DNA of 64,000 nucleotides from Enterobacter pseudoroggenkampii (GTDB taxonomy: Bacteria; Pseudomonadota; Gammaproteobacteria; Enterobacterales; Enterobacteriaceae): contig NZ_JAPMLV010000005.1 of NCBI RefSeq assembly GCF_026420145.1, forward strand, positions 1-64,000. Reading direction: 5' to 3'. Both the position numbers and the translations under genes were made by a program. Shown in pieces: positions 48,701 to 57,305 of the stretch (positions within the stretch are counted from its first letter, which is position 1; each line of letters opens with the position of its first letter). Under the pieces are notes generated by a model. It was not told where the DNA came from. It saw nothing but the letters and a program-made list of their open reading frames with translations, and made no database searches.

Positions 48701-49789
48701 ATGTCGAACACGTTCCGAATTTCTCTGCTTACCGCTACCGTACTGTTCTCTGCTTCTGCACTCTCTGCCCTGCCGCAGGGGTATCCTGCTGAGTATCAAA
48801 AAGTTGTTGATGCCGCCACGAAAGAGGGCAAGGTTGTCATCTATTCCACCACCGACATCAAAGCTGCCGGACCGCTGATCCAGGGCTTCGAAAAAACCTA
48901 CCCGGGCATTAAAGTCGAATACAACGACATGAACAGCACCGAGCTGTACAACCGTTTCATCAGCGAACAGGCTTCCGGCGGCGTGAGCGGTGACGTGGTC
49001 TGGAGCTCCTCGATGGACACCGGCCTGAAGCTCGCCACCGACTACGCCATGGAGTATAAATCACCGGAGCAAAGCCAGCTGCCGAAATGGGCGGTCTGGA
49101 AAGATAAGGCCTACGGCACCACCTATGAGCCAGTGGTCTTCATCTACAACAAGCGTCTGATCCCGGCCGGTGACGTGCCGGATTCTCACGCCGCGCTGGC
49201 GAAGCTTATCGCCAGCCAGACGGACAAATTCAAGAACAAAGTCACCACCTATGACATCGAAAAATCGGGTCTGGGCTTTATGCTCTCAGTGCAGGATCAC
49301 AACGCCGATCCAAACTACTTTAAGACCCTGGCCGACGTCGCCAAAGGGGGCCTGTCGGTGCAGTCGTCTACCGGCACCATGATGGAGCGCGTCTCCTCCG
49401 GTGAAAACCTGATTGGCTTCAATATCCTCGGTTCCTATGCGGAAGCACGTGCGAAGAACGATCCGTCGCTCGGCATCTCCTATCCAAAAGATTACACCCT
49501 GGTGCTGTCGCGCGTGTCGTTCATCAGCCAGCAGGCGCAAAACGGCAATGCCGCGAAGCTGTGGCTGGACTACGTGCTGTCTGAACAAGGGCAAAACATT
49601 CTGGCCAATCAGGCGGACATTCCCTCCATTCGTAACGATATCGAAGGCAAGAATGATATCGACGGCCTGACAAAAATCCTCGGCAACGCGCTGAAGCCGA
49701 TCCCGGTTGATGAAACGCTGCTGGAATACCTGCAGCCGAAAAAACGCCTCGAGTACATCAAAGAGTGGCGTACCGCCGCCGGTAAATAA
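48701..49789 (+). CDS. ABC transporter substrate-binding protein (AfuA/FbpA-like)
   Basis: 362 aa. Signal peptide of about 23 residues (SLLTATVLFSASALSA), then a class-II binding fold of the iron/thiamine/sugar-phosphate cluster (VVIYSTTD, FEKTYPGIKVEYNDM, TYEPVVFIYNKR). It has no adjacent Tyr-Tyr pair, which ferric-binding FbpA proteins use to hold Fe(III). That argues against iron and leaves AfuA-like binding of a phosphorylated sugar or another phosphate ester as an option. The start at 48701 follows AAAAGG; the frame is open 44 codons upstream without a signal. Confidence 0.85.
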   Translation: MSNTFRISLLTATVLFSASALSALPQGYPAEYQKVVDAATKEGKVVIYSTTDIKAAGPLIQGFEKTYPGIKVEYNDMNSTELYNRFISEQASGGVSGDVVWSSSMDTGLKLATDYAMEYKSPEQSQLPKWAVWKDKAYGTTYEPVVFIYNKRLIPAGDVPDSHAALAKLIASQTDKFKNKVTTYDIEKSGLGFMLSVQDHNADPNYFKTLADVAKGGLSVQSSTGTMMERVSSGENLIGFNILGSYAEARAKNDPSLGISYPKDYTLVLSRVSFISQQAQNGNAAKLWLDYVLSEQGQNILANQADIPSIRNDIEGKNDIDGLTKILGNALKPIPVDETLLEYLQPKKRLEYIKEWRTAAGK

Positions 49790-49869
49790 GCATCTGGGCG
49801 CGGTGCTGGTCGCCGCGCTTCCTTATCGACTGAGTTCGTTTTTCTGGGCTGCAATACCAGGGATACTCC

Positions 49870-51639
49870 ATGAATACATTACGCAGAAAGTGGCAAAGCC
49901 TGCCGCGAGGCATCGTCGTGCTGATAACCGCCCTGGTTATCTACACGCCGCTGTCATTTATCGTGATACAGAGCTTCCTGTCCGCGCCGTTCTTTTCGCC
50001 GTCAAAAGAGTGGAGCTTTGAATCATTTGATTTTATTTTCACCGACCCTGATTTTTATAAGGCCCTGAAAAGCGGCTTTATTCTGGCTTTCGGGCTGGTC
50101 TTTATCTCTATCCCGCTGGGCGGCGTGCTGGCGTTTCTGATGGTGCGTACCGACCTGCCCGGCCGCCGGTTGATTGAGCCGCTGATCCTGGTCCCGATTT
50201 TCGTTTCACCGATGGTGCTGGGCTTCGGCTACGTGGTGGCCGCCGGTCCGGTGGGCTTTCTCTCCCAGTGGGCAGAGGCGCTGATTGGCTTTGTGCCGTG
50301 GAACATCTACGACATGTCGAGCATTGTGGTCATCGCTGGCCTGACGCACGTCCCGCACGCCTATCTGTATATCTCGTCAGCGCTGCGCAGCGTGGGCTCC
50401 GACGTGGAAGAAGCCGCGCGCACCGCGGGCGCGTCGCCCTGGCAGGTGATGACCTCCGTCAGCCTGCCGATGGTGCGCCCGTCCATTCTGTACGCCACCG
50501 TGCTGCTGTTCTTCCTGGGGCTGGAAGTGTTCGGCCTGATGCTGGTCCTCGGCGACCCGGAAGGCAACATGGTGCTGGCGACCTATCTCTATAAGCTGAC
50601 GAACAAGATGGGTACCCCGTCTTATAACCTGATGGCGGCGGTTGCCGTGGTGCTGATCTGCATCACCATCCCGCTGGTGATGCTCCAGCGTCGCCTGATG
50701 CGCACCGCCAACCGCTTCGTCACCATGAAGGGCAAGGCCTCGCAGGCCCGCGCGCTGCCGCTGGGTAAATGGCGCTGGGTAGCTGGCGCGGTGATTGCCT
50801 TCTGGCTCACTGTCACCATCGGCGTTCCGCTGCTCGGGGTGGTATTGCGCGCGTTTATCTCGAACTGGGGCGTGGGCGTTTCGCTGTGGGACGAGCTTTC
50901 TCTGAACACCTTCCGCACCATCTGGGCGCAGCCCAACCTGCTGCGCGCCATCGTCAACTCCATGGCGATTGGGGTGATTGGCGGCGCGCTGGCCGTGGTG
51001 TGCTACCTGTTTGTCGGCATTGCCATGCACCGCAAGCCGGATAACACAACGCGTTTCCTGGACTACAGCGTGCTGGTGCCGCGCGCCGTGCCTGGCCTGC
51101 TGGCGGGTCTGGCGTTCCTGTGGGTGTTCCTGTTCCTGCCGATGTGGCTCGATAACTCGCTGAAATCCGGCTGGCTTTCCGGGTTCGCCTGGACCGACTG
51201 GATGCGTGAAAACGTCATCGTCTGGCTGCGTTCGCTGCGCAGCACCATTTTCAGCGTCTGGCTGGCCTATACCGTGGTGTGGATGGCTTACGGGCTGAGG
51301 CTTATCTCTTCCACGCTGCTGCAGGTGGGGCCTGAGCTTGAAGAAGCGGCGCGCAGCACCGGGGCGACGCGCGGGCAGATCACCCGCCACGTCACCATTC
51401 CGCTCTCCCGCTACGGTCTTATCGGTTCGTGGCTGCTGATGTTCCTGATCTTTGAGCGCGAATACTCAACGGGTGTGTACCTGCTTTCACCCGGCACGGA
51501 GACCATCGGCTCGATGCTGGTTTCCCTCTGGGCCGCGGGTGCCATCGATATCGTGGCGGCGCTCTCTTTCATTAACATCCTGCTGGTCGTGGTAGGTCTG
51601 GGCATTGCCCTTCGTTTCGGAGTGAAAATACATGATTGA
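49870..51639 (+). CDS. ABC transporter permease, fused double module (AfuB/FbpB-like)
   Basis: 589 aa, about 12 membrane segments. It is two permease modules in one chain, each with an EAA loop: EEAARTAGASPWQVM near residue 180 and EEAARSTGATRGQI near 500. These contact the ATPase. Fused permeases are typical of the Fbp/Afu/Thi group. It lies 80 bp after the binding-protein gene and overlaps the ATPase gene by 8 bases. Confidence 0.92.
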   Translation: MNTLRRKWQSLPRGIVVLITALVIYTPLSFIVIQSFLSAPFFSPSKEWSFESFDFIFTDPDFYKALKSGFILAFGLVFISIPLGGVLAFLMVRTDLPGRRLIEPLILVPIFVSPMVLGFGYVVAAGPVGFLSQWAEALIGFVPWNIYDMSSIVVIAGLTHVPHAYLYISSALRSVGSDVEEAARTAGASPWQVMTSVSLPMVRPSILYATVLLFFLGLEVFGLMLVLGDPEGNMVLATYLYKLTNKMGTPSYNLMAAVAVVLICITIPLVMLQRRLMRTANRFVTMKGKASQARALPLGKWRWVAGAVIAFWLTVTIGVPLLGVVLRAFISNWGVGVSLWDELSLNTFRTIWAQPNLLRAIVNSMAIGVIGGALAVVCYLFVGIAMHRKPDNTTRFLDYSVLVPRAVPGLLAGLAFLWVFLFLPMWLDNSLKSGWLSGFAWTDWMRENVIVWLRSLRSTIFSVWLAYTVVWMAYGLRLISSTLLQVGPELEEAARSTGATRGQITRHVTIPLSRYGLIGSWLLMFLIFEREYSTGVYLLSPGTETIGSMLVSLWAAGAIDIVAALSFINILLVVVGLGIALRFGVKIHD

Positions 51640-52702
51640 ATTAGCGGTTGACGATCTGCACTTAACCTACGGCGACAATCCTGTTTTAAAAGGTGTCTCC
51701 ATGAACCTGAAGCGCGGCGAAGTGGTCTCCCTGTTAGGCCCCTCCGGCAGCGGTAAAACCACCCTGCTCCGCGCCGTCGCGGGTCTGGAAAAACCGACCC
51801 AGGGGTCGATTGTGATTGGCAACAATAAAGTTTACGACGGCACGCCGCGCAGCGAGGTCCCGGCGGAAGAGCGTAACCTGGGGCTGGTGTTCCAGTCCTA
51901 TGCCCTGTGGCCACACAAAACCGTGTTTGAGAACGTGGCCTATCCGCTCAAGCTGCGCAAAGTGCCGGCCAAAGAGATCCAGCAGCGCGTGCAGGACGTG
52001 CTGGACCAGCTGGGCCTGGGCCATCTTGGCAAACGTCACCCGCACCAGCTCTCCGGTGGACAGCAGCAGCGCGTGGCGATTGGCCGCGCGCTGGTGTACA
52101 ACCCGCCGGTGATTTTGCTGGACGAGCCGCTTTCCAACCTCGATGCCAAGCTGCGCGAAGAGGCCCGCGTGTTCCTGCGCGAGCTGATTATCAAGCTCGG
52201 GCTGTCCGCGTTGATGGTGACGCACGACCAGAACGAAGCGATGTCCATTTCCGACCGTATCCTGCTGCTCAATAACGGCAAAATTGAGCAACAGGGCACG
52301 CCGCAGGAGATGTACGGCTCGCCGAAAACTCTGTTTACCGCCGAGTTTATGGGCAGCAACAACCGCCTGCACGGCAAGGTCACCGAAGTGCGCGACGGCA
52401 GAGCGCGTATCGAAGGCAAAGGCTGGGTGCTGTGGGGCCAGGCCGGTGAAGGGGTGCAGAGCGGTAATGACGCCACGGCGGTGATCCGCGTCGAGCGCGT
52501 CGCGGTGGTCGAGGGACCAGGGGAAAATCAGCTTGAGCTGCCGCTGCTCACCAGCATGTATCTCGGCGACCGCTGGGAGTACCTGTTCCGCACGGTGGGG
52601 GATGATTTTGTGATCCGCGCGTATGGGCATGAGGTTCGGGATCCGCAGCACTGCCATCTTTCGCTGCCGGAGAAGCATGTTTGGGTGTTCCCGAAAAGGT
52701 GA
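51632..52702 (+). CDS. ABC transporter ATP-binding protein (AfuC/FbpC-like)
   Basis: 356 aa. Walker A GPSGSGKTT, Q-loop VFQSYALWPH, signature LSGGQQQRVAIGRAL, Walker B VILLDEPLSNLDAKL and H-loop VTHDQNEAM. A C-terminal TOBE-like domain (about 240-356) is present. The Trp in place of the usual Phe in ALWPH is seen in this sub-group. Last gene of the two-component system/ABC locus; a strong terminator follows. Confidence 0.93.
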   Translation: MIELAVDDLHLTYGDNPVLKGVSMNLKRGEVVSLLGPSGSGKTTLLRAVAGLEKPTQGSIVIGNNKVYDGTPRSEVPAEERNLGLVFQSYALWPHKTVFENVAYPLKLRKVPAKEIQQRVQDVLDQLGLGHLGKRHPHQLSGGQQQRVAIGRALVYNPPVILLDEPLSNLDAKLREEARVFLRELIIKLGLSALMVTHDQNEAMSISDRILLLNNGKIEQQGTPQEMYGSPKTLFTAEFMGSNNRLHGKVTEVRDGRARIEGKGWVLWGQAGEGVQSGNDATAVIRVERVAVVEGPGENQLELPLLTSMYLGDRWEYLFRTVGDDFVIRAYGHEVRDPQHCHLSLPEKHVWVFPKR

Positions 52703-52712
52703 GTGTGAGGGG

Positions 52713-52739
52713 AAAAGGCTGCGGGATGCGGCCTTTTTT
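52713..52739 (+). terminator. Intrinsic terminator of the ABC transporter operon
   Basis: AAAAGGC-TGC...GC-GGCC then six T. It marks the end of the GC-rich operon and the start of the island. Confidence 0.88.
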
Positions 52740-52793
52740 GCGTTGACAGAGTGAGAGCATGCAATCTACCTCTCAAATGTTACTTTTCCGTTG

Positions 52794-53236
52794 TCAACAA
52801 CGTCTGCACTTGCCTGGTTTACTGAGATTGCGGAATGCCTGGGCTGCCGCAGATAGTGGCAGTGGCACGGCCAGTGTCGCACAGGTGTTCCATGCGCCCA
52901 TTACGTGATAACGCCGCAAGCTGCCCCAGCTGCAGGACTCAGGGAAGCGGCCCCGCGCATGCCGGCGACAATGCCAAGGAACGAGGCCCTGGTCAGCCAA
53001 CTGCGGGCAAAGTTGAGGGAAAGCAGGTAGGACCGGGCAGGATTAACCGGGTCTTTACCTCCGGGCAGCATCGGCATGAAATTCTCATTGGGCAGAATGA
53101 CAGCCAGCGACAGGTTAAGCGCAGGATCATCATCGGGTATCAGGACATTCAGGGCCCGTCCGGGGCGGAAGTCCTCCGGCGCGCTGCGTGAAAAATCGAG
53201 GTGAATGATTCCGAAAAGCGTACCGCAGAGTGTCTA
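52794..53236 (-). pseudogene. Decayed tyrosine recombinase (integrase) remnant
   Basis: On the minus strand one frame, open from about 53236 to a stop at 52901, encodes NPARSYLLSLNFARSWLTRA then FLGIVAGM. This resembles the N-terminal SAM-like core-binding domain of phage/plasmid-type integrases. Near 52930 the match moves to another frame (SCSWGSLRRYHVMG), as if one base was lost, and soon degenerates. No start codon opens the first part and no catalytic domain (R-H-R-Y) is present. It lies at the ABC-transporter side of the island and is probably a relic of the element that brought in the cargo. Family assignment is from recognition of these motifs. Confidence 0.6.
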
Positions 53237-53393
53237 CTTTTCAAAGGTACATTTTAATAATGTATAAAATCCATGTTAATCCGTTTAGAAAATTTCAAAA
53301 ATATTCGATCATTAAATTTCTTTTAGAATGAAATGAGAATTTGTATTATGCTATATGACTAAAGCTATTTCTTTAAAAACTCAAAGGGAAGAT

Positions 53394-54704
53394 ATGATCA
53401 GATTAGAGCGGATTTACATAAAAGGTTTTAAACATCCAAATTCAACTTTGAACTTGATATTTTCACCTAGCAATATATCTGTTATTTATGGCGACAATGG
53501 TTCGGGTAAAACAACTCTTTTAAAAATACTACATGCAATATTTGAAAAAGATGAAGCCGTATTAAAGGTTAATGAAGTTGTAACCGTTGACATGTATTAT
53601 TCTGAAAACGAACATTACGGCAAAGTTACGATTAAGAAAAAATATGAATCCATCAAGCGTGAGCTTATTGGTACTGAAGAAATTGAACAATATGATTGGT
53701 CGAGTTATGACAAATCTCCTTTGTCTAATATATCTTCATTATTACTAGGGGTAGAGCGTGGAGTCATTACTCAGGCTACAAGAATTGATCCTAGACTTGT
53801 TTTTGATTTTTTCCGAACGAGGAAGCTTTTTTTAAACAAAGAAAGAGAAATGTTTAGCATAGCTAATGAGATGGCTACTTACCTAAAGGCTCACTCAGGC
53901 AGATATACAGCAAGAGCAGAGCCTCATAGGTTTGAATTTTTCAAAAAAAACCTTAATCTTCAATCAGTTAAGATGGAGAACATTGAAAGCCTAATTGCTG
54001 AAAAATACAGGCAGGCTCGTATAACAGCAACAAAAAGGATACAGAGTGCCTTATTTGATACCCTTTCACTTGCTATAAGTTTGAATGAAACTGAAAACAA
54101 CAATGGCCCAGTACAACATGTTCGCATACCAAACGATTTTGGGCGTTTACTTCTAGAGAATAAAGACAGAATTAAAGAAGCACTAGATGATGGTGAGGAA
54201 AATAAATTTAAGAATACGGTAGTTGAAATTTTATCAAGTGAAAATCTTGAAAGCGAAGTGGAAAAATACAAGCAACACCCAATTTTGAGTCAATTGTTTA
54301 TAAATATGATCAATGAGCTTAAATTAGAAAAACAGATGTTAAGTTCCATTAATTTACTTATAGATACGTTTAACAGTTTCCTCATAAATGGTAAAGAACT
54401 AATAGTAAATGAAAACCAAGTTGTTGTTAAAGCTGGTTCAGTAACTCATGGCATTAATTTATTGTCAAGTGGTGAAAGACATATACTAACATTTTTATCA
54501 ATAATACTATTTGAAGGTAGGGAACGCGATTTTTTAATTATAGATGAACCTGAAATATCACTAAACATTAAATGGCAAAGAGAGCTTATGCCGCTACTTT
54601 CTGAACTTTTGCCAACAACACAAATAATAGTCGCATCACACAGCCCATCTCTTGCAAATAAAAACCCACATTTCCTTAGAGAACTTGAATTGAAATTAGG
54701 CTAA
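53394..54704 (+). CDS. ariA: AriA-like AAA15/ABC-type ATPase of a PARIS anti-phage system
   Basis: 436 aa. Walker A GDNGSGKT at 33-40, ABC-type signature LSSGERH at 357-363, Walker B FLIIDEPE with Asp384-Glu385, and H-loop His416 in VASHSPSLA. The middle (about 60-345) is a helical insertion, as in OLD-like AAA15 ATPases. It is followed after 3 bases by a DUF4435/TOPRIM gene, the gene pair that defines PARIS, in which AriA is thought to scaffold and release the AriB effector when a phage anti-restriction protein such as Ocr is sensed. ATG at 53394 follows AAAGGGAAGAT. The gene is markedly AT-rich compared with the backbone. Alternative: another OLD-like defence ATPase. Confidence 0.8.
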   Translation: MIRLERIYIKGFKHPNSTLNLIFSPSNISVIYGDNGSGKTTLLKILHAIFEKDEAVLKVNEVVTVDMYYSENEHYGKVTIKKKYESIKRELIGTEEIEQYDWSSYDKSPLSNISSLLLGVERGVITQATRIDPRLVFDFFRTRKLFLNKEREMFSIANEMATYLKAHSGRYTARAEPHRFEFFKKNLNLQSVKMENIESLIAEKYRQARITATKRIQSALFDTLSLAISLNETENNNGPVQHVRIPNDFGRLLLENKDRIKEALDDGEENKFKNTVVEILSSENLESEVEKYKQHPILSQLFINMINELKLEKQMLSSINLLIDTFNSFLINGKELIVNENQVVVKAGSVTHGINLLSSGERHILTFLSIILFEGRERDFLIIDEPEISLNIKWQRELMPLLSELLPTTQIIVASHSPSLANKNPHFLRELELKLG

Positions 54705-54707
54705 GAT

Positions 54708-55610
54708 ATGAAATACGAAATTGGAGAGATTCTCAACCAGGCAATAATGACTGGAACAATTAGCCTAGTAGTAGAAGGTATTGATGATATCAAAATTTAC
54801 GAGGCAATATCTAATGAAGTAGAAAAAAATGTCATCGTATTTCCTATTGGATGTATTGAAGGATACTCACCGGGTTGTGGTCACGTTATTCCAGCAATGG
54901 ATGCAATCCGTGAGTTACCAGAAGGTGATAAAGAACACAAAAAATACATACTTGGGATTATTGATAAGGACGTGAAAGACTTCAGGGGAGAAATACCTAT
55001 AAATCCGTTAATTTTAACCTTGAGATATTATTCATTAGAATCACACTTCATTAACAAAGAAGTAGTAAAAGAATCTCTTTCTTTAAATACAAAGACGCCA
55101 CTATCACTATTAACAGATGAATTTATTTCGTTGATTTTTAATGATATTTTAACTGATAGCGAAAATTTGTACCTAATGTCTTTAGAGGCATTGAAATGTT
55201 CAATTGATAATGCTTATGACTCTTGTTTCCAGTATAGTTTTTCAGAAGGAAGGATTTTCTCAAGTGATGACCAAAGAAAAATACTTGATAAAAGAGATGC
55301 TTTGATATCTTTCTCTGAGTCATTGGGCTTAACTGCAACAATAGAAAATTTAAAAATAATAACCAAAGGAAAATGGCTTATCCATTATTTTAGTCATAAA
55401 CTGGCCAACACGTGCGCGACAATGCATACTAATTGTGGAGTTCCACCACAATCGCATTGTGTAGTTTGTGAGAGTGGAGCTGATAATAAAAGCTGTCTTT
55501 ATAGAGCAAAGGATGGTGTGACACCAAAATCATTCAAAAATTCATTATTTGGAAACTTAAAAAGCCCAGACATCCAATACATTAAAGATAGAATTAGTGC
55601 TATGGCATAA
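54708..55610 (+). CDS. ariB: AriB-like DUF4435/TOPRIM effector of a PARIS anti-phage system
   Basis: 300 aa. TOPRIM-type residues: Glu23 in LVVEGIDDIKIY and the DxD pair Asp86/Asp88 in LGIIDKDVKDF. LRYYSLESHF (residues 105-114) matches the conserved DUF4435 Y-x-E-x-H/Y block. In characterised PARIS, AriB is a nuclease that cuts a host tRNA after release from AriA, causing abortive infection. The C-terminus has five Cys (236, 243, 251, 254, 263), possibly a zinc site. It starts 3 bases after the ariA stop with a weak ribosome site, implying coupling. Confidence 0.8.
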   Translation: MKYEIGEILNQAIMTGTISLVVEGIDDIKIYEAISNEVEKNVIVFPIGCIEGYSPGCGHVIPAMDAIRELPEGDKEHKKYILGIIDKDVKDFRGEIPINPLILTLRYYSLESHFINKEVVKESLSLNTKTPLSLLTDEFISLIFNDILTDSENLYLMSLEALKCSIDNAYDSCFQYSFSEGRIFSSDDQRKILDKRDALISFSESLGLTATIENLKIITKGKWLIHYFSHKLANTCATMHTNCGVPPQSHCVVCESGADNKSCLYRAKDGVTPKSFKNSLFGNLKSPDIQYIKDRISAMA

Positions 55611-55701
55611 TCATAATTAAGTTACAGTGAGGCGTGGTGATTTAGTAAACTGAATTACCTTGCTTCATTTAGGTATAAATTTCACAGGTTTGCTTAGATT
55701 A

Positions 55702-55728
55702 GACAACCATCTAATACTAATGGTTGTC
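55702..55728 (+). terminator. Perfect hairpin downstream of ariB
   Basis: Arms GACAACCAT / ATGGTTGTC, loop CTAATACTA; 92 bp after the ariB stop. A weakly T-rich stretch follows. Likely the end of the ariAB transcript, though the T run is poor. Confidence 0.45.
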
Positions 55729-55814
55729 ATAACATTTTCGTAAGTGAATTTTGTTAGATAATTTCCAAACTAGAAATTTTTTATTACTCACTATCATATG
55801 CAGTGCACGTTCTG

Positions 55815-56110
55815 CGAGGCCCGGCATCAGTTCTGGCCGCGACGACTGTTAACCAGCGAAAGCGGTCCATATTCGCGGTAACGCTCAGGCAAACGGCGGC
55901 AATGTCTGTCAGATATCTCAAGCCGGGTTGCTGCAAGACGTGTTGTAAGACGGCTGTCGATAACGTCCTGAAGGATCCTGAGTCGGTTGACATCGTTCAT
56001 TGAGAAAAACTCCGTTCCGTATGCCGTCACGAGACTCATCCTTTGAAAGCAGTGATCGCAGTAGTGAGACTCTAGCGTGGACATGTCATTTGGTCAGAGA
56101 CGGACATCTC
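55815..56110 (-). mobile_element. Truncated transposase fragment (ISNCY-like N-terminus)
   Basis: The minus strand encodes MNDVNRLRILQDVIDSRLTT then RLAATRLEISDRHCRRLPERYREYGPLSL, the N-terminal helix-turn-helix of a large transposase of the ISNCY (ISKpn21-like) type. The frame stops at SRRGQN and the rest of the transposase is missing. The fragment likely begins at the IS end near 56085-56110 (GACATGTCC and GAGATGTCC repeats, minus strand). GC rises sharply against the ariAB genes. Family is from recognition and not verified. Confidence 0.6.
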
Positions 56111-56498
56111 AATTTAGCTACTACAATTCTAGTACACATAACAAAGAATATATTAAATAGCCGTACAATTAGTAAACAGGTGCACTTCAAAACATCAAGT
56201 TACCTCCCTCGCGTCAGCCCAAAGCAGCATTGTGTAACTGCCCTGCTTGTTGCAGTGAGGCGTGTCGCTGAAGGCATCACGTAGCGATATTTGTCGAAGA
56301 AAAGCGCTTTTCACCGAGGGCCTGGGCTGACGGTCTAGCAGATCACCAATAGAGCCGGGGATATTTTGAACAGGAGAATGTAAACTGGAAGGATAAAGCA
56401 ACGGGACACCCACGGGGGCGGGTTGTGAAAGTGTTTCCTGTTGTCTTCGACCTTATTGCACGTAAAATGACCAGACACATTTTGGGAAGGAGTCTTTA
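56111..56498. other. Spacer with no gene recognised
   Basis: About 390 bp. Minus-strand frames up to 72 codons are open but match nothing I know and lack a convincing start. It must contain the promoter of the gene at 56499. Confidence 0.5.
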
Positions 56499-57305
56499 AT
56501 GGATATTGCGCTGCTCAACAGGGGCTGGAACAGAACATGGTCAGATACCATGGTAAATCTGGAAGCCCGGAAACTCGTCGAAACTGCCAATCGGCTATCA
56601 GCATTCTATTTGCAAGATGGGATAACACGTATCAAGTTTGTCGAAGAGATAAGGCAGGTTGTAGATAAAGAATTTGAAACTGCACGACGGGCCAAAACCG
56701 ATGAAGAATGCATTGCATGCATCAAAAATCTGCGTGCCGAAACAGATAATCTGCAAGAACAAGAACGCTTGTTAAGAACCAGAGCCGCCCAACTTTATGC
56801 AAAGGTCGAGTTTGTCAGGGAAAACAATAAAATCGTCGGATACGTGATTTCGGCAATCCATATAGTGATATCTGGAGCAGCATTATTTGGTGGGATGGTT
56901 ATGATGTCCACTATGACCCCTGTTGGAGTTCTTGCAGGAGCAGTTTTATTTGTTGATGGTATTAACGGTATAACAAAAGAAGCAAGCCATCTTCGCTATG
57001 GTGAACAATCCAAATCGGAAGGAATTTTTGCTGATGGCGCAATGGAGACCGCACAATTTATGGGGTTTAGCCCAAAAAGTGGATTAGCTCTTTATAATAC
57101 GGTGACTCTAGGGGCGAGTGTATATAGTATCTTCGGCTTAGCAAGGAAACCCGGAGCTTGGCGATTATTCCGTTGGCTGCCGCGTGATTACTACCGAAAA
57201 GTTGACACAATGAGCAAGCCTAAGCTAACCATGAAAATCGCTGGATATGGTGTCAAAGCGAAAGTCATTTTTGATCTTCTGGCTACTGATAACAGTACTA
57301 ATTAA
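56499..57305 (+). CDS. Putative DUF4225-type protein, possible toxin/effector
   Basis: 268 aa. A mostly helical, charged N-terminal half (residues 15-110, with a likely coiled coil 70-105), a hydrophobic hairpin (112-135 and 138-157) and a basic C-terminal half (KPGAWRLFRWLPRDYYRK). I believe it belongs to DUF4225, a family of enteric membrane-associated proteins without a settled function; this is from memory. AAGGAG precedes the ATG. Its stop codon shares the tetranucleotide TTAA with the stop of the opposite gene. A membrane-inserting toxin paired with the small membrane protein is a hypothesis. Confidence 0.55.
   Translation: MDIALLNRGWNRTWSDTMVNLEARKLVETANRLSAFYLQDGITRIKFVEEIRQVVDKEFETARRAKTDEECIACIKNLRAETDNLQEQERLLRTRAAQLYAKVEFVRENNKIVGYVISAIHIVISGAALFGGMVMMSTMTPVGVLAGAVLFVDGINGITKEASHLRYGEQSKSEGIFADGAMETAQFMGFSPKSGLALYNTVTLGASVYSIFGLARKPGAWRLFRWLPRDYYRKVDTMSKPKLTMKIAGYGVKAKVIFDLLATDNSTN

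Noticed and set aside
50377..51390. 337-codon frame opposite the permease gene
   Set aside because: Composition is dominated by His, Arg, Gln and Pro, as expected of the complement of a high-GC membrane-protein gene.
52713..53300. CRISPR array or type III secretion remnants (ETT2) in the yqeG-glyU interval
   Set aside because: No regularly spaced direct repeats and no T3SS-like genes were found.
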